Positions 41,735-50,100 of a DNA stretch of 64,000 nt are shown here, piece by piece (positions within the stretch are counted from its first letter, which is position 1; each line of letters starts with the position of its first letter). The notes under the pieces are model-generated. The model worked only from the letters and a program-made list of their open reading frames with translations. It was not told where the DNA came from and did not search any database. Made by a program: the position numbers and the translations under genes. The DNA comes from Halotalea alkalilenta. Its GTDB lineage: Bacteria > Pseudomonadota > Gammaproteobacteria > Pseudomonadales > Halomonadaceae. The stretch is from the NCBI RefSeq assembly GCF_001648175.1, contig NZ_CP015243.1, positions 1,550,001-1,614,000 on the forward strand, read 5' to 3'.

Positions 41735-43885
41735 ATGTCTAACTCAGTCTCCTTTAAAGCGAAAGCACATCTCCTCAAACTGTTGGGGGATGAGCTTATC
41801 GGTGACGACCGGCTGGCCATATTTGAATTGGTGAAAAATGCATACGATGCGGATGCAACACGTGTTGATGTGACTCTTGATGTGGAGTCCAGCAATCCGA
41901 AAATAATCGTGAGGGATTTTGACGGATGCGGAATGAACCGGAACACCATTATCGAAAAGTGGATGGAGATCGGAACAGACAGTAAGAGAAAGGAAAACAG
42001 GAAGAGAAGCCTAAAGTATCGCCGCATGCCGTTGGGTGAAAAGGGGGTCGGGCGGCTGGCCGTTCACAAGTTGGGCACTGAACTGACAGTAAACACAAGG
42101 GCGGATGGCCACCCTGAATGTAAAATACAAATCGACTGGCCTTCTCTCATTAGTGAGTCGAATTATATTGAAGAAACCCGGGTGGACATTGAAGAATTGA
42201 AGGAACCGGAAGTTTTTCAGGATGGGGAAACAGGAACGAGGATTGAAATAAATAACCTCAATAACAAAGTCTGGACAAGAGGGGATATACGCCGGTTAAA
42301 ACGCCTGCTGACCAGTCTGGTATCGCCGTTCAGTGGAGTGTCAGACTTTTCCGTAAACCTGTCCGTCCCCGGCAGAGAAAAGGATATAGAGGATGTCTTG
42401 GGTGCTGAGGATGTATTGAGCAAGGCAATCTGGCGCTATGACTTTCTTATTGATGAAAACGCCCAGTTTTCCTTTTCCTATGCATTCAACCCTCCTTCAC
42501 TTTTCAAAGAACTTTCACCCGACTCGGAGAGTGCCGAGGATGAGAGACTTGAGCTGATTCCCCCGGATAAATCCGAGAAGGCAGCGCGAGAGGATAAAGT
42601 GAAGGACAATCTTCTACTCGTAAAGCCCGATATGGAAGGGATAGGCCCGATATCCGGAACATTCTATTTCTACCTCAGGGATAGGAAAATCCTTAATGCC
42701 CAGGGCGCATACCAAGATGTGAAAAGGTACCTCGACGAACAGACAGGTGTGCGGGTTTACCGGGATGGGATTCGTGTTTTCAACTATGGCGAGATTGGCG
42801 ATGACTGGCTTGATCTGAATACGACACGGATTAATGCCCCTGGAAGAAAAATAGCCAACAATATGGTTATAGCCAGTCTTGATATGGACTTGGAACGTAG
42901 TTCTGATCTGAAGGAAAAGACCAATAGAGAGGGGTTTGATGAAAATTCAACCTACAAAAGATTCCGGTGGATTATTCTCAGTGCCTTGGACAAGTTTTAT
43001 CAGCTTCATTTCGACCATAGAGAGTCAATAAGAGAATATATTGATGGTGAAACGAAGGCGGCCAAAAAAGATCCAGACGCAAGGTTCACGGAAAATATTG
43101 AGTCCATCCGGGGTAGTCTCAAGAAACACGGCCTTGAGAAGGAAATTGGCGGGAAGATCAATCAGATTGAGTCTGACTACAAACAGATGAGGGACGTTAC
43201 GCTCTCCTCGGGAATCGCCGGCATAAACCTGGCAGTGATTTTCCATGAGGTTGAAAGGGGAGTGGATGAATTGAATGCCGCAATCAAAAGAAATGACCCC
43301 CAGGAATTGTTGCTCAACAGGTCGGACCATTTGTCAAAATTGCTTGAAGGCTTCACGCCCCTTCTCCGCAGGAACGAACAAAAAACCTTCAGTATAAAAG
43401 CCCTGGCAAAGAGAGTGCTTAGTTTGTCGGAGCATCGTTTTCAGCATCATGAAATCATCGTATCCTGCCCCCTGCTTATCGACGAGTCACCTGACTTCAA
43501 GGTTAAAGGTCCCTTTGGACTTTTGCAGGCGGCCCTGACCAACCTTGTTGATAACGCGATCCATTGGACCAAGCTGAAAGCAGAGAAGGAGGGGAACGGA
43601 TACAGTCCGGCAATACGCCTGCTTACACTGACAGACTGGTTCAAGGAGGGCCCGGCATTGGTTGTTGCGGACAATGGTCCGGGGTTTGATATTTCACCTG
43701 ACCAGGCAGTCCTTCCGTTCAAGACGACCCGCTCGGCCGGGATGGGACTCGGTCTGTACTATGCTGACAAGGTGATGGAAACCATAGGTGGCCAGTTGAT
43801 TGTTACCACCTGCGAAGAACTCGATTTGCCGGAGGCATACTCCGGTGCTGCAGTTGTTATGGTATTCAAAGGGGCCACGGAATGA
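41735..43885 (+). CDS. Hybrid GHKL ATPase: MutL/Hsp90-type N-terminal domain plus kinase-like C-terminal domain
   Basis: Protein of 716 residues with two ATP-binding modules. Residues 1-230 form an Hsp90/MutL/MORC-type GHKL domain: N-box FELVKNAYDAD (E31, N35), FDGCGM (D63), and GEKGVGRLAVHKLG (from about 101). A transducer-like region follows, with the marker TGVRVYRDGIRVFNYGEIGD. Around residue 504 an H-box-like segment IFHEVERGVDEL is followed by a histidine-kinase-type ATPase domain (NLVDNAIHWT, VVADNGPGFD, MGLGLYYADKVME). Such proteins occur beside restriction-modification genes. It overlaps the receiver-like gene by 4 bases. Its substrate is unknown; DNA-linked signalling is inferred. 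Confidence 0.8.
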   Translation: MSNSVSFKAKAHLLKLLGDELIGDDRLAIFELVKNAYDADATRVDVTLDVESSNPKIIVRDFDGCGMNRNTIIEKWMEIGTDSKRKENRKRSLKYRRMPLGEKGVGRLAVHKLGTELTVNTRADGHPECKIQIDWPSLISESNYIEETRVDIEELKEPEVFQDGETGTRIEINNLNNKVWTRGDIRRLKRLLTSLVSPFSGVSDFSVNLSVPGREKDIEDVLGAEDVLSKAIWRYDFLIDENAQFSFSYAFNPPSLFKELSPDSESAEDERLELIPPDKSEKAAREDKVKDNLLLVKPDMEGIGPISGTFYFYLRDRKILNAQGAYQDVKRYLDEQTGVRVYRDGIRVFNYGEIGDDWLDLNTTRINAPGRKIANNMVIASLDMDLERSSDLKEKTNREGFDENSTYKRFRWIILSALDKFYQLHFDHRESIREYIDGETKAAKKDPDARFTENIESIRGSLKKHGLEKEIGGKINQIESDYKQMRDVTLSSGIAGINLAVIFHEVERGVDELNAAIKRNDPQELLLNRSDHLSKLLEGFTPLLRRNEQKTFSIKALAKRVLSLSEHRFQHHEIIVSCPLLIDESPDFKVKGPFGLLQAALTNLVDNAIHWTKLKAEKEGNGYSPAIRLLTLTDWFKEGPALVVADNGPGFDISPDQAVLPFKTTRSAGMGLGLYYADKVMETIGGQLIVTTCEELDLPEAYSGAAVVMVFKGATE

Positions 43886-45270
43886 TTTCTGGATTGCCAG
43901 GCATTGTTGTTATAGACGACAACCAGGATGAGCTGGACAGCATAAAAAGAGCCTTCTTTGAAGCAGGAATACCTTGCCTGCCTATCCAGTATATCAACAA
44001 CGATCCAGATAACGAGAGCGGCATAGACCACGTGGATATTTCGGATTGGATATCCCCAAGGATCATAGTGACAGACCTGAATCTAACAGAAATTCAGAAC
44101 GCAAAAGCCGTTAATCTGGCAGGTCCGTTAGCCAAAATGTTCCAGAAGCTGTCTGTAAAAGGCCCTTACCTGTTATGCATCTGGTCAAAACTGGAAAAGG
44201 ATGTTGCTGATGTTATCCAAGTACTGGAGGAACGCCACTGGAATGATATAACTCTTCCTCTACAGGTGTCAGTGATCTCAAAAACTGAATTTCTTTCAGA
44301 GGCCGAAAAGCTAAAAGAGAAGTTAAAAAATCTTATTTCAGAAAACTCGTTGTTCGATACTCTCCTGAACTGGGAGATGCGGACATCCGAGGCTGGCAGA
44401 AGTGCTGTCGCCATGTTGTACTCGCTGGCGCAGGACAACAATCAAAGCAAGTCCATTGAAGACAGGGCTGGTGAGCTGAGAAAAATCTTGGCTGCAATTG
44501 GTAATGAGGCAATCGGCTTGAAGAATGCCGCTGACACTCCTGCACTGGCGATGGAATGTGGGCTCATTCCTGTCCTTGAGGACCAAGTCAGGTCCATGTC
44601 CGGCGCTGCTCTTGATAATAAGTGGACTGATGCCGTTCCTGAAATAGGGACAAAGCAAAATATTGATGATGCAGTAAAGTCAAAGCTAAACACTTTTTAT
44701 CATGTTGAAGAAGTACTGGAGGATTTTCCGAAAGACTGCAGAGGAGTCTTCGTATCCATTAATGGAAAATATCTGGAAACAGAGAAGAACACTGAAAAGT
44801 TTGAGAAGAGGATCGGTCGTTCAATTGAATGCCTGATTCATGAGGAGTTTCTCCGCCGGAAGGGAAAGGCGGAGGGACGCGCCCTGACAGAGAAGGCAAG
44901 AAATGAAACCATCCTCGGGTTTCTTGAGATCTCCGCAGCATGCGATTATGCTCAAAGGAAAACCAAGTTCCCCAGATATATTCTGGGTGCCTTGATTCCG
45001 GCGGAGTTTGAAGAGTTAACCTCTTTTACAACCAGTCAGGGTACCAAAAAAGACAGGGCGCATGATGGGGTGTACAGGCTTCCGCGAATTGAAGTCAAGG
45101 GTAAGACCTATATCGTGAAATTCAGTTTCAAATATCAGTTAGGTGCCCAGCCTGATGACAATCAGTGGTTCGGGGGCAGCCTGTTCCGGGTGAGAGACCA
45201 GATTCTTTCAGCTATAATCTTTAACTGTTCACAATATGCGTCAAGGCCGGGGGTAATAAGTTTTCTATAG
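43882..45270 (+). CDS. Receiver-domain protein with unknown C-terminal domain
   Basis: Protein of 462 residues. The first ~140 residues look like a divergent receiver domain: acidic pair D12-D13 in IVVIDDNQDE, possible phospho-acceptor D65 in IIVTDLNLTE, and Lys 134 in VISKTEF. The remaining ~320 residues have no domain that I recognise and no HTH; conserved-looking parts are ETILGFLEISAACDYAQRKT and HDGVYRLPRIEVKGKTYIVK. Coupling to the GHKL/kinase gene suggests a phosphorelay pair. It is followed 12 bases later by vsr. Confidence 0.72.
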   Translation: MISGLPGIVVIDDNQDELDSIKRAFFEAGIPCLPIQYINNDPDNESGIDHVDISDWISPRIIVTDLNLTEIQNAKAVNLAGPLAKMFQKLSVKGPYLLCIWSKLEKDVADVIQVLEERHWNDITLPLQVSVISKTEFLSEAEKLKEKLKNLISENSLFDTLLNWEMRTSEAGRSAVAMLYSLAQDNNQSKSIEDRAGELRKILAAIGNEAIGLKNAADTPALAMECGLIPVLEDQVRSMSGAALDNKWTDAVPEIGTKQNIDDAVKSKLNTFYHVEEVLEDFPKDCRGVFVSINGKYLETEKNTEKFEKRIGRSIECLIHEEFLRRKGKAEGRALTEKARNETILGFLEISAACDYAQRKTKFPRYILGALIPAEFEELTSFTTSQGTKKDRAHDGVYRLPRIEVKGKTYIVKFSFKYQLGAQPDDNQWFGGSLFRVRDQILSAIIFNCSQYASRPGVISFL

Positions 45271-45282
45271 AGGCGGGCATTT

Positions 45283-45717
45283 ATGTCTGATGTGCTGACT
45301 CCCGAACAACGTTCTTATTGCATGTCACAGATCAAAGGTAAGAATACCAAATCAGAAGTGGCTCTCCGGAAAGCCCTGTGGAGTCTTGGTTACAGATACA
45401 GGATCAGAAACCGACTGCCGGGAAGGCCAGATTTGGTTTTCAAATCATTCAGAACAGTGATTTTTATAGATGGTTGTTTTTGGCACAAATGCTCCGATCA
45501 TTTTGTGCAGCCAAAGACTCGAACAGAGTTTTGGATGAATAAAATAAATGGCAATGTTGCTCGGGATCATAGTAATAATGAAGCACTCAAGTCAGAGGGT
45601 TGGCAGGTTATTCGCATTTGGGAGCATGAAATCAAAGCGTCTCTGGAGGACAGCGTCGCCCGAGTGGTCGAGGTTCTGGAGGAGCAAAGAAATGTGCTTT
45701 ACCTTAAAGACTGTTGA
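45283..45717 (+). CDS. vsr: Very short patch repair endonuclease Vsr
   Basis: Endonuclease of 144 residues that nicks at T:G mismatches arising from deamination of 5-methylcytosine. Family motifs are present: MSQIKGKNTKSEVALRKALW, the catalytic Asp in LPGRPDLVFKSFRTVIFIDG, and the zinc-site CFWHKCSDHFVQPKT. It normally accompanies a C5 cytosine methyltransferase, here the gene at 46863-47846. Its 3' end overlaps the intact-frame end of the convergent endonuclease gene. Confidence 0.94.
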   Translation: MSDVLTPEQRSYCMSQIKGKNTKSEVALRKALWSLGYRYRIRNRLPGRPDLVFKSFRTVIFIDGCFWHKCSDHFVQPKTRTEFWMNKINGNVARDHSNNEALKSEGWQVIRIWEHEIKASLEDSVARVVEVLEEQRNVLYLKDC

Positions 45718-45818
45718 GCCATTTGGTAATCAGGCTCAGGGAACCAACACGGTTTTTCAGGGTGCTGACAATATCTTCACCGGAGATGATCACCACCGGA
45801 TGCTTGTCTTCCTTCAGC

Positions 45819-46862
45819 TCAGTGTAAGCTTGAGAGGAAAGAGTAGGAGGTTGTTACAAGTATCCCAAACTGCCTGTGTCGCAGTCTTGATAAAAGTCTG
45901 GAGAGCTCTTTGACTCCAACACCTTTTCCCTTAGGATCGTAGCATTTGGCTTCCAATGCAAATTCCACCTCAATGGCGCTTCGACCTGTCCCTATCCGGT
46001 ACGCATCGACAGCATCCCGCCCACCGTCACGCCATGGCCGGGTGATATCACACTGGCCAATATCTGGCATGAATAGTCGGGCAATCTCCACTGCTGCTGT
46101 TTCGAATGCAAACGGATCATTACGGTATTGGTTGTGTACCAGGGACAGGATTTTATGGTCTTCAGTGGAATGGGGAAGTTGCTGTTCTTTGCTGCGTATG
46201 TCGATACTGTGTGGCGCATACAGTGGTGAGTATTTTCGTCCTGAGAGCCATTCAAGCCAGGGTTTGGGCGCATAGAGAGATGATACTGCATTTCCATTTT
46301 TTACATCATTTAGCCATTGCCGGGTGATGACTACTGGAACGTTGAGTATGGTGAAGATCGATTTGTAGTTCTGGAATCTGACGTTGTTGGGGCTTTTCGT
46401 CCGCCAGATGGCAACCAAGTCGTCGTCCGGGCCCAGGGTTTGCGCACCCGGGACGGCCAGTCCAAGAAAACGCAGATCACGATATTGTCCGGTTCCTCCA
46501 AAAAGCAGGATAACAGGGAAGTGGTCGAAAGAGATCGAAGAGTGGCGGGCCTCGAAGAGATTGCAGAGAATCTGATTTCCCTGCCTTGGGGTGTCGTGAA
46601 TACTGCGGACAGTCTTGTTATCCCCATAATACGTGAAAAGACCATTTTCAATATCCAGGTGGTCTGGCCAGTCGGGGTCATTGAAGTTGGATTTCAGCGC
46701 CAACAGTTTCAATGTATCTATGCCAGGTCGTTTCCCCAAATGCCTGAAGCCTGCTCCATTGTCCACGCCGAGTAGTCGTGGCAGGGGATCATCTGACGCA
46801 TTTCCTTTTCGCGAGTCACCATATATGTGGTCTACAATAAGGTCCATCTCGGCCAGATTCAT
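45819..46862 (-). CDS. Mrr-like restriction endonuclease, frameshifted near its C-terminus
   Basis: Product of 347 residues as read. The N-terminal two-thirds is probably a DNA-recognition domain. The C-terminal part is a Mrr-type nuclease: WRDGGRDAVDAYRIG supplies the catalytic Asp and VEFALEAKCYD the E-x-K pair. After ILVTTSY the frame shifts near 45840; the natural ending (QAYTELKEDKHPVVIISGED to a stop at 45704) is in another frame, so about 45 residues are lost or altered. Catalytic residues remain. ATG 46862 directly abuts the methyltransferase stop. Confidence 0.8.
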   Translation of the reverse strand: MNLAEMDLIVDHIYGDSRKGNASDDPLPRLLGVDNGAGFRHLGKRPGIDTLKLLALKSNFNDPDWPDHLDIENGLFTYYGDNKTVRSIHDTPRQGNQILCNLFEARHSSISFDHFPVILLFGGTGQYRDLRFLGLAVPGAQTLGPDDDLVAIWRTKSPNNVRFQNYKSIFTILNVPVVITRQWLNDVKNGNAVSSLYAPKPWLEWLSGRKYSPLYAPHSIDIRSKEQQLPHSTEDHKILSLVHNQYRNDPFAFETAAVEIARLFMPDIGQCDITRPWRDGGRDAVDAYRIGTGRSAIEVEFALEAKCYDPKGKGVGVKELSRLLSRLRHRQFGILVTTSYSFLSSLH

Positions 46863-47846
46863 TCAGGAAGCCAGCCCCATTTCTTTGCTTTCGATCAGAA
46901 TGATTTTCTTGAAGATCATTTCCATGACTGGTGAGCAGACGCCGTTTCCACATAGCTTGATCTTGTCCCGGCGATTGCCGTGTGGGAGTTCGTGTTTGGA
47001 GCCCACACCCATGGCTTTCAGCAATTCAGGTGGCTGCAGCATTCGCAGATAGGGGGTATTATCCTTCCAGGTTACAAGGCCGAATCGATCCAGCGTGGTT
47101 ACGGTACGTAGAGGGATATCGAGTGACTGCCAGCCGCCCCCATAATCAGAACCATAATAAACAATAATGAAGTCTTTTTTCCGGCCAAGTTTCTTGATAG
47201 CTCTTTCGGCCCGCTCAATGGTGGCCTGGGCTCTGTTTTCAGCATATAGGGGACGGCTCTTGTACTTTCCTGACCAGTCGATGACGGAGTGGGCCGGCTT
47301 GACCTCTCTTTTATGCAGTGAGATTAAATGCTCCCGTGAAATAACTGAACCCTGGCGGTCACATATCAGGAACATCCGTTTGCGGGACTGTGGTACACCA
47401 AAGTCCGCTGCGTTCAGGAAGAGATCGTTTACTGTATAGCCGTACGACTCGATGGTACTGACCAGCTCATTGTGGCGGCCCCACTTCTTCATGCGGTTGA
47501 CGTTTTCCACGATCAGCCAGCGCGGTTCCATCGCCTCAATCCAGGGGATGATGCCAATAGCTGTTTCTTTACTCTGTTCACAGCCAGGTTTGGCTCCCCG
47601 TGCAATTGAATGGGAAGTGCATTCCGGGGAGGTCAACAGCACATCAGGGCGATGTTTACCGGCGAAGCCTCTGGGATCAATCTGTTCTATGGGTGAGCAC
47701 AGAACTTCAGCAGAGGGGAAGTTGCTCTTGTAGGTGGTTGTGGCGATATCCCAGGCGTCCACTGCCAGAATGGGGCGGGCGCCAGCAGTCACGGCTCCCC
47801 GTGCACCGAGCCCGCCCCCACAGAATAAGTCCACAAAAGTAATCAT
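46863..47846 (-). CDS. C5 cytosine DNA methyltransferase
   Basis: Modification enzyme of 327 residues. Motif I FVDLFCGGGLGARGA binds SAM; motif IV reads LLTSPECTSHS with the catalytic Cys in Glu-Cys rather than the usual Pro-Cys; motif VI is WLIVENVNRM, motif VIII QSRKRMFLICD, and motifs IX-X are near the C-terminus (LRMLQPPELLKAMG; GNGVCSPVMEMI). The target-recognition region between VIII and IX is short. It is the first gene of a minus-strand operon with the endonuclease; Vsr faces it. Confidence 0.9.
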   Translation of the reverse strand: MITFVDLFCGGGLGARGAVTAGARPILAVDAWDIATTTYKSNFPSAEVLCSPIEQIDPRGFAGKHRPDVLLTSPECTSHSIARGAKPGCEQSKETAIGIIPWIEAMEPRWLIVENVNRMKKWGRHNELVSTIESYGYTVNDLFLNAADFGVPQSRKRMFLICDRQGSVISREHLISLHKREVKPAHSVIDWSGKYKSRPLYAENRAQATIERAERAIKKLGRKKDFIIVYYGSDYGGGWQSLDIPLRTVTTLDRFGLVTWKDNTPYLRMLQPPELLKAMGVGSKHELPHGNRRDKIKLCGNGVCSPVMEMIFKKIILIESKEMGLAS

Positions 47847-48237
47847 ATATCGTTGTTTTGTCTTCCATCGAATCAGTGGGTAATAGTACCAGGTTAATAG
47901 GCGGTTCGTCTCATTTATCCACCCAAATCAAGCGCTCCGGCGTACCGCCGTCGGGCTCGCGGGCTGCGCCTCGTGTCGAATCGCGGCCATCCGGCTTCGA
48001 TCCCTGACGTCTCCGGCCCTTGAGAGCCTGTGCGCCCTGCTTGCTAATCTAAGGAGGTGACAGGTGGGGTGGGGCGGTCTTGCTGTTCCCTTCACCGTAC
48101 CACGGCGTTCTCGCCGTCAAGGGCTGCGCGCGCCTTGCACGCTTGCGGCTGCGGCCGTCTTTGACCCCTGACAGCTTGCGCTACACCGTGCTGGCGCCGG
48201 TTTCGGGCAATTCCGCCCAAGCAACCGGAGCACGATC
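47847..48237 (+). other. Noncoding GC-rich leader upstream of radC, copy 1
   Basis: About 390 bases without a credible gene. From about 47935 it is clearly similar to the region before the second radC (about 53995-54315): shared blocks include CCGCCGTCGGGCTCGCGGGC, TTGCTGTTCCCTTCACCGTA, ACGGCGTTCTCGCCGTCAA and GCAACCGGAGCACGATCATG. The conservation outside any reading frame suggests a structured leader or a control or transfer site. A perfect TAAGGAGGTG lies at about 48049. Confidence 0.6.
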
Positions 48238-48555
48238 ATGTCGCAGCTTTCCCTCTCTCTCATTTCCTCGCTGCTGGTGCGTGACGCACATGGCGGCTAT
48301 CAGCCGGCAACAGCCGATCAGATCCTGGAGGCGGCGCGTCAAGTCATCGACCAGAAGACCCAGCGGGGTGCCTCCTTCACATCACCGACGGTCGTCAAGG
48401 AGTACCTGCGCGCCAAGCTGGGAGGCTTCGAGCATGAAGTCTTCGCCGTGCTGTTCCTGGACGCGCAGCATCGCTTGATCCACTACGCCGAGATGTTCCA
48501 TGGTGACGGAGCGTCTTCCGAGGGCTATCGCCAGGTATCGATGAAAGTGACGTAA
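48238..48555 (+). pseudogene. radC: radC, truncated at the start of island 2
   Basis: The 105 codons match the first ~90 residues of the intact island radC at 54316 (ILEAARQVIDQKTQRGASFT; VKEYLRAKLGGFEHEVFAVL; HRLIHYAEMF). After EMFHGDGAS the sequence is unrelated and belongs to the leader of the second integrase. The JAB/MPN metal-binding motif (SHNHPSG) is missing, so no RadC activity is expected. The 3' half is not found in the window. Confidence 0.85.
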
Positions 48556-48808
48556 CTTTTTGATCTTAAAAAAATAAGTTGCGTTTTCTATCGGTGGCTA
48601 TCGCCGGCCAGCAGAACGGGTCGGCGACAGAACTGACGGTAAGCCCTCGGAGGTCGGATCCAGACCTTCCTGTTTACTATTGAGACCGAACCGGTCTTTG
48701 ACGGTAAAAAACTCCTGAGGAAAGCTTGTTTTATGCGGCTTTCCGAGCATCAACGGGTCTCCAGGTCCCTGACGGTAAAAGCCGTCACGAACAGGAGGAA
48801 CACCCTCG
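48505..48808 (+). other. Left end of island 2: att region and integrase leader
   Basis: From about 48515 the sequence aligns with the DNA after guaA (start CGTCTT followed by a similar 75-base stretch), then the shared 16-mer CTATCGGTGGCTATCG (48588-48603). Three copies of TGACGGTAA follow at 48634-48643, 48699-48708 and 48770-48780. The last is just before the integrase SD. It is the counterpart of 36048-36346 and probably carries core and arm sites. Confidence 0.65.
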
Positions 48809-50068
48809 ATGCTCACCGACACTGCACTGCGCAATCTCAAGCCTAAGTCCAAGCTCTACAAGGTTTTTGACCGCGATGGCATGTACGTGGCGGTATCGCC
48901 CGTTGGTACCATTACCTTCCGCTACGACTACCGTCTCAACGGGCGCCGCGAGACGCTGACGCTCGGACGGTATGGGCCAGCGGGCATGTCGCTGGCCATG
49001 GCGCGAGAGCGACTGCTCGACGCCAAGCGCTCGGTCGATCAGGGCATTTCCCCGGCGCTGGAGAAGCAGCGGGCCAAGCGGCGGCTGACGGCCGCCAAGA
49101 CCTTCGGCCAGATGACGGAACGCTGGCTGGCCGATGCCCGCATGGCCGACAGCACCCGGTCGATGCGCAAGCACATCATCGACCGCGACATCCTGCCGGT
49201 CTTCCAGAATCGAAAGCTGAAGGAAGTCACCCCCGACGACCTGCGGGCGTTGTGCAACAAGGTAAAGGCGCGCGGCGCACCGGCCACGGCCATCCACATC
49301 CGCGACATCGTCAAGCAGGTCTATGCCTTCGCCATCCTGCATGGCGAACGGCTCGCCAACCCGGCCGACGATGTGAAGGCGGCCTCGATCGCGACCTTCG
49401 TTCCCAAGGATCGGGCGCTCTCGCCGGCGGAGATCCGGCTGGCCTTCCACCAGCTGGAGACCATTGCGTCTTATCCGACCATCCGGTTGGCCTTGCGCTT
49501 GATCCTGCTCACGATGGTGCGCAAAAGCGAACTGGTCGAGGCCACCTGGAACGAGGTGGATTTCGAGAACGCCACCTGGACGATCCCTAAGGCGCGGATG
49601 AAGGGGCGCAAGCCGCATGTGGTCTACCTGTCGCGGCAGGCGATGGACATCTTCGTGGCCCTGCACACCTGCGCGGCAGGCTCACGGTTCGTGCTGCCGT
49701 CGCGCTACGACGCCGACAGGTGCATGTCACATGCAACGCTCAACCGTGTGACCCAGCTTATTGCCTCTCGCGCGAAGGAAGCCGGGTTGCCGCTGGAGCC
49801 ATTCACGGTGCACGACCTGCGGCGCACCGCGTCCACGCTGCTCAACGAGGTGGGCTTCAACGGGGACTGGATCGAGAAGTGCTTGGCGCACGAAGAGGGC
49901 AGCAGGTCTTCGCGCTCGGTCTATAACAAGGCCGAGTACGCCGGGCCGCGGCGTCACATGCTCCAGGAGTGGGCCGATATGGTGGAGGCATGGATCGATG
50001 GGCGCACGCATATGCCGAAGCTGGTGCCAGAGAACGTGACCGTGCCGGTTCTGAGTCCTGCGCTCTGA
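48809..50068 (+). CDS. int: P4-like tyrosine integrase of island 2
   Basis: Recombinase of 419 residues, closely similar to the island 1 integrase over its whole length (MLTDTALRNLKPKSKLYKVF ... HDLRRTASTLLNEVGFN). Catalytic residues: Arg in LTMVRKSELVEATW, HDLRR, His in CLAHEEG and Tyr in RSVYNKAEY. ATG 48809 follows CAGGAGGAA. Its codon use is more GC-rich than that of the island 1 copy. It lies where radC of island 1 is cut, suggesting insertion into, or tandem with, island 1. Confidence 0.93.
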   Translation: MLTDTALRNLKPKSKLYKVFDRDGMYVAVSPVGTITFRYDYRLNGRRETLTLGRYGPAGMSLAMARERLLDAKRSVDQGISPALEKQRAKRRLTAAKTFGQMTERWLADARMADSTRSMRKHIIDRDILPVFQNRKLKEVTPDDLRALCNKVKARGAPATAIHIRDIVKQVYAFAILHGERLANPADDVKAASIATFVPKDRALSPAEIRLAFHQLETIASYPTIRLALRLILLTMVRKSELVEATWNEVDFENATWTIPKARMKGRKPHVVYLSRQAMDIFVALHTCAAGSRFVLPSRYDADRCMSHATLNRVTQLIASRAKEAGLPLEPFTVHDLRRTASTLLNEVGFNGDWIEKCLAHEEGSRSSRSVYNKAEYAGPRRHMLQEWADMVEAWIDGRTHMPKLVPENVTVPVLSPAL

Positions 50069-50100
50069 TGTTTTTAAGCTGTGATTTGGGGACATGTTGA

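Noticed and set aside
48080..48478. A 132-codon frame overlapping the radC leader
   Set aside because: Its second part is a shadow of radC in another frame and the first part is the conserved noncoding leader.
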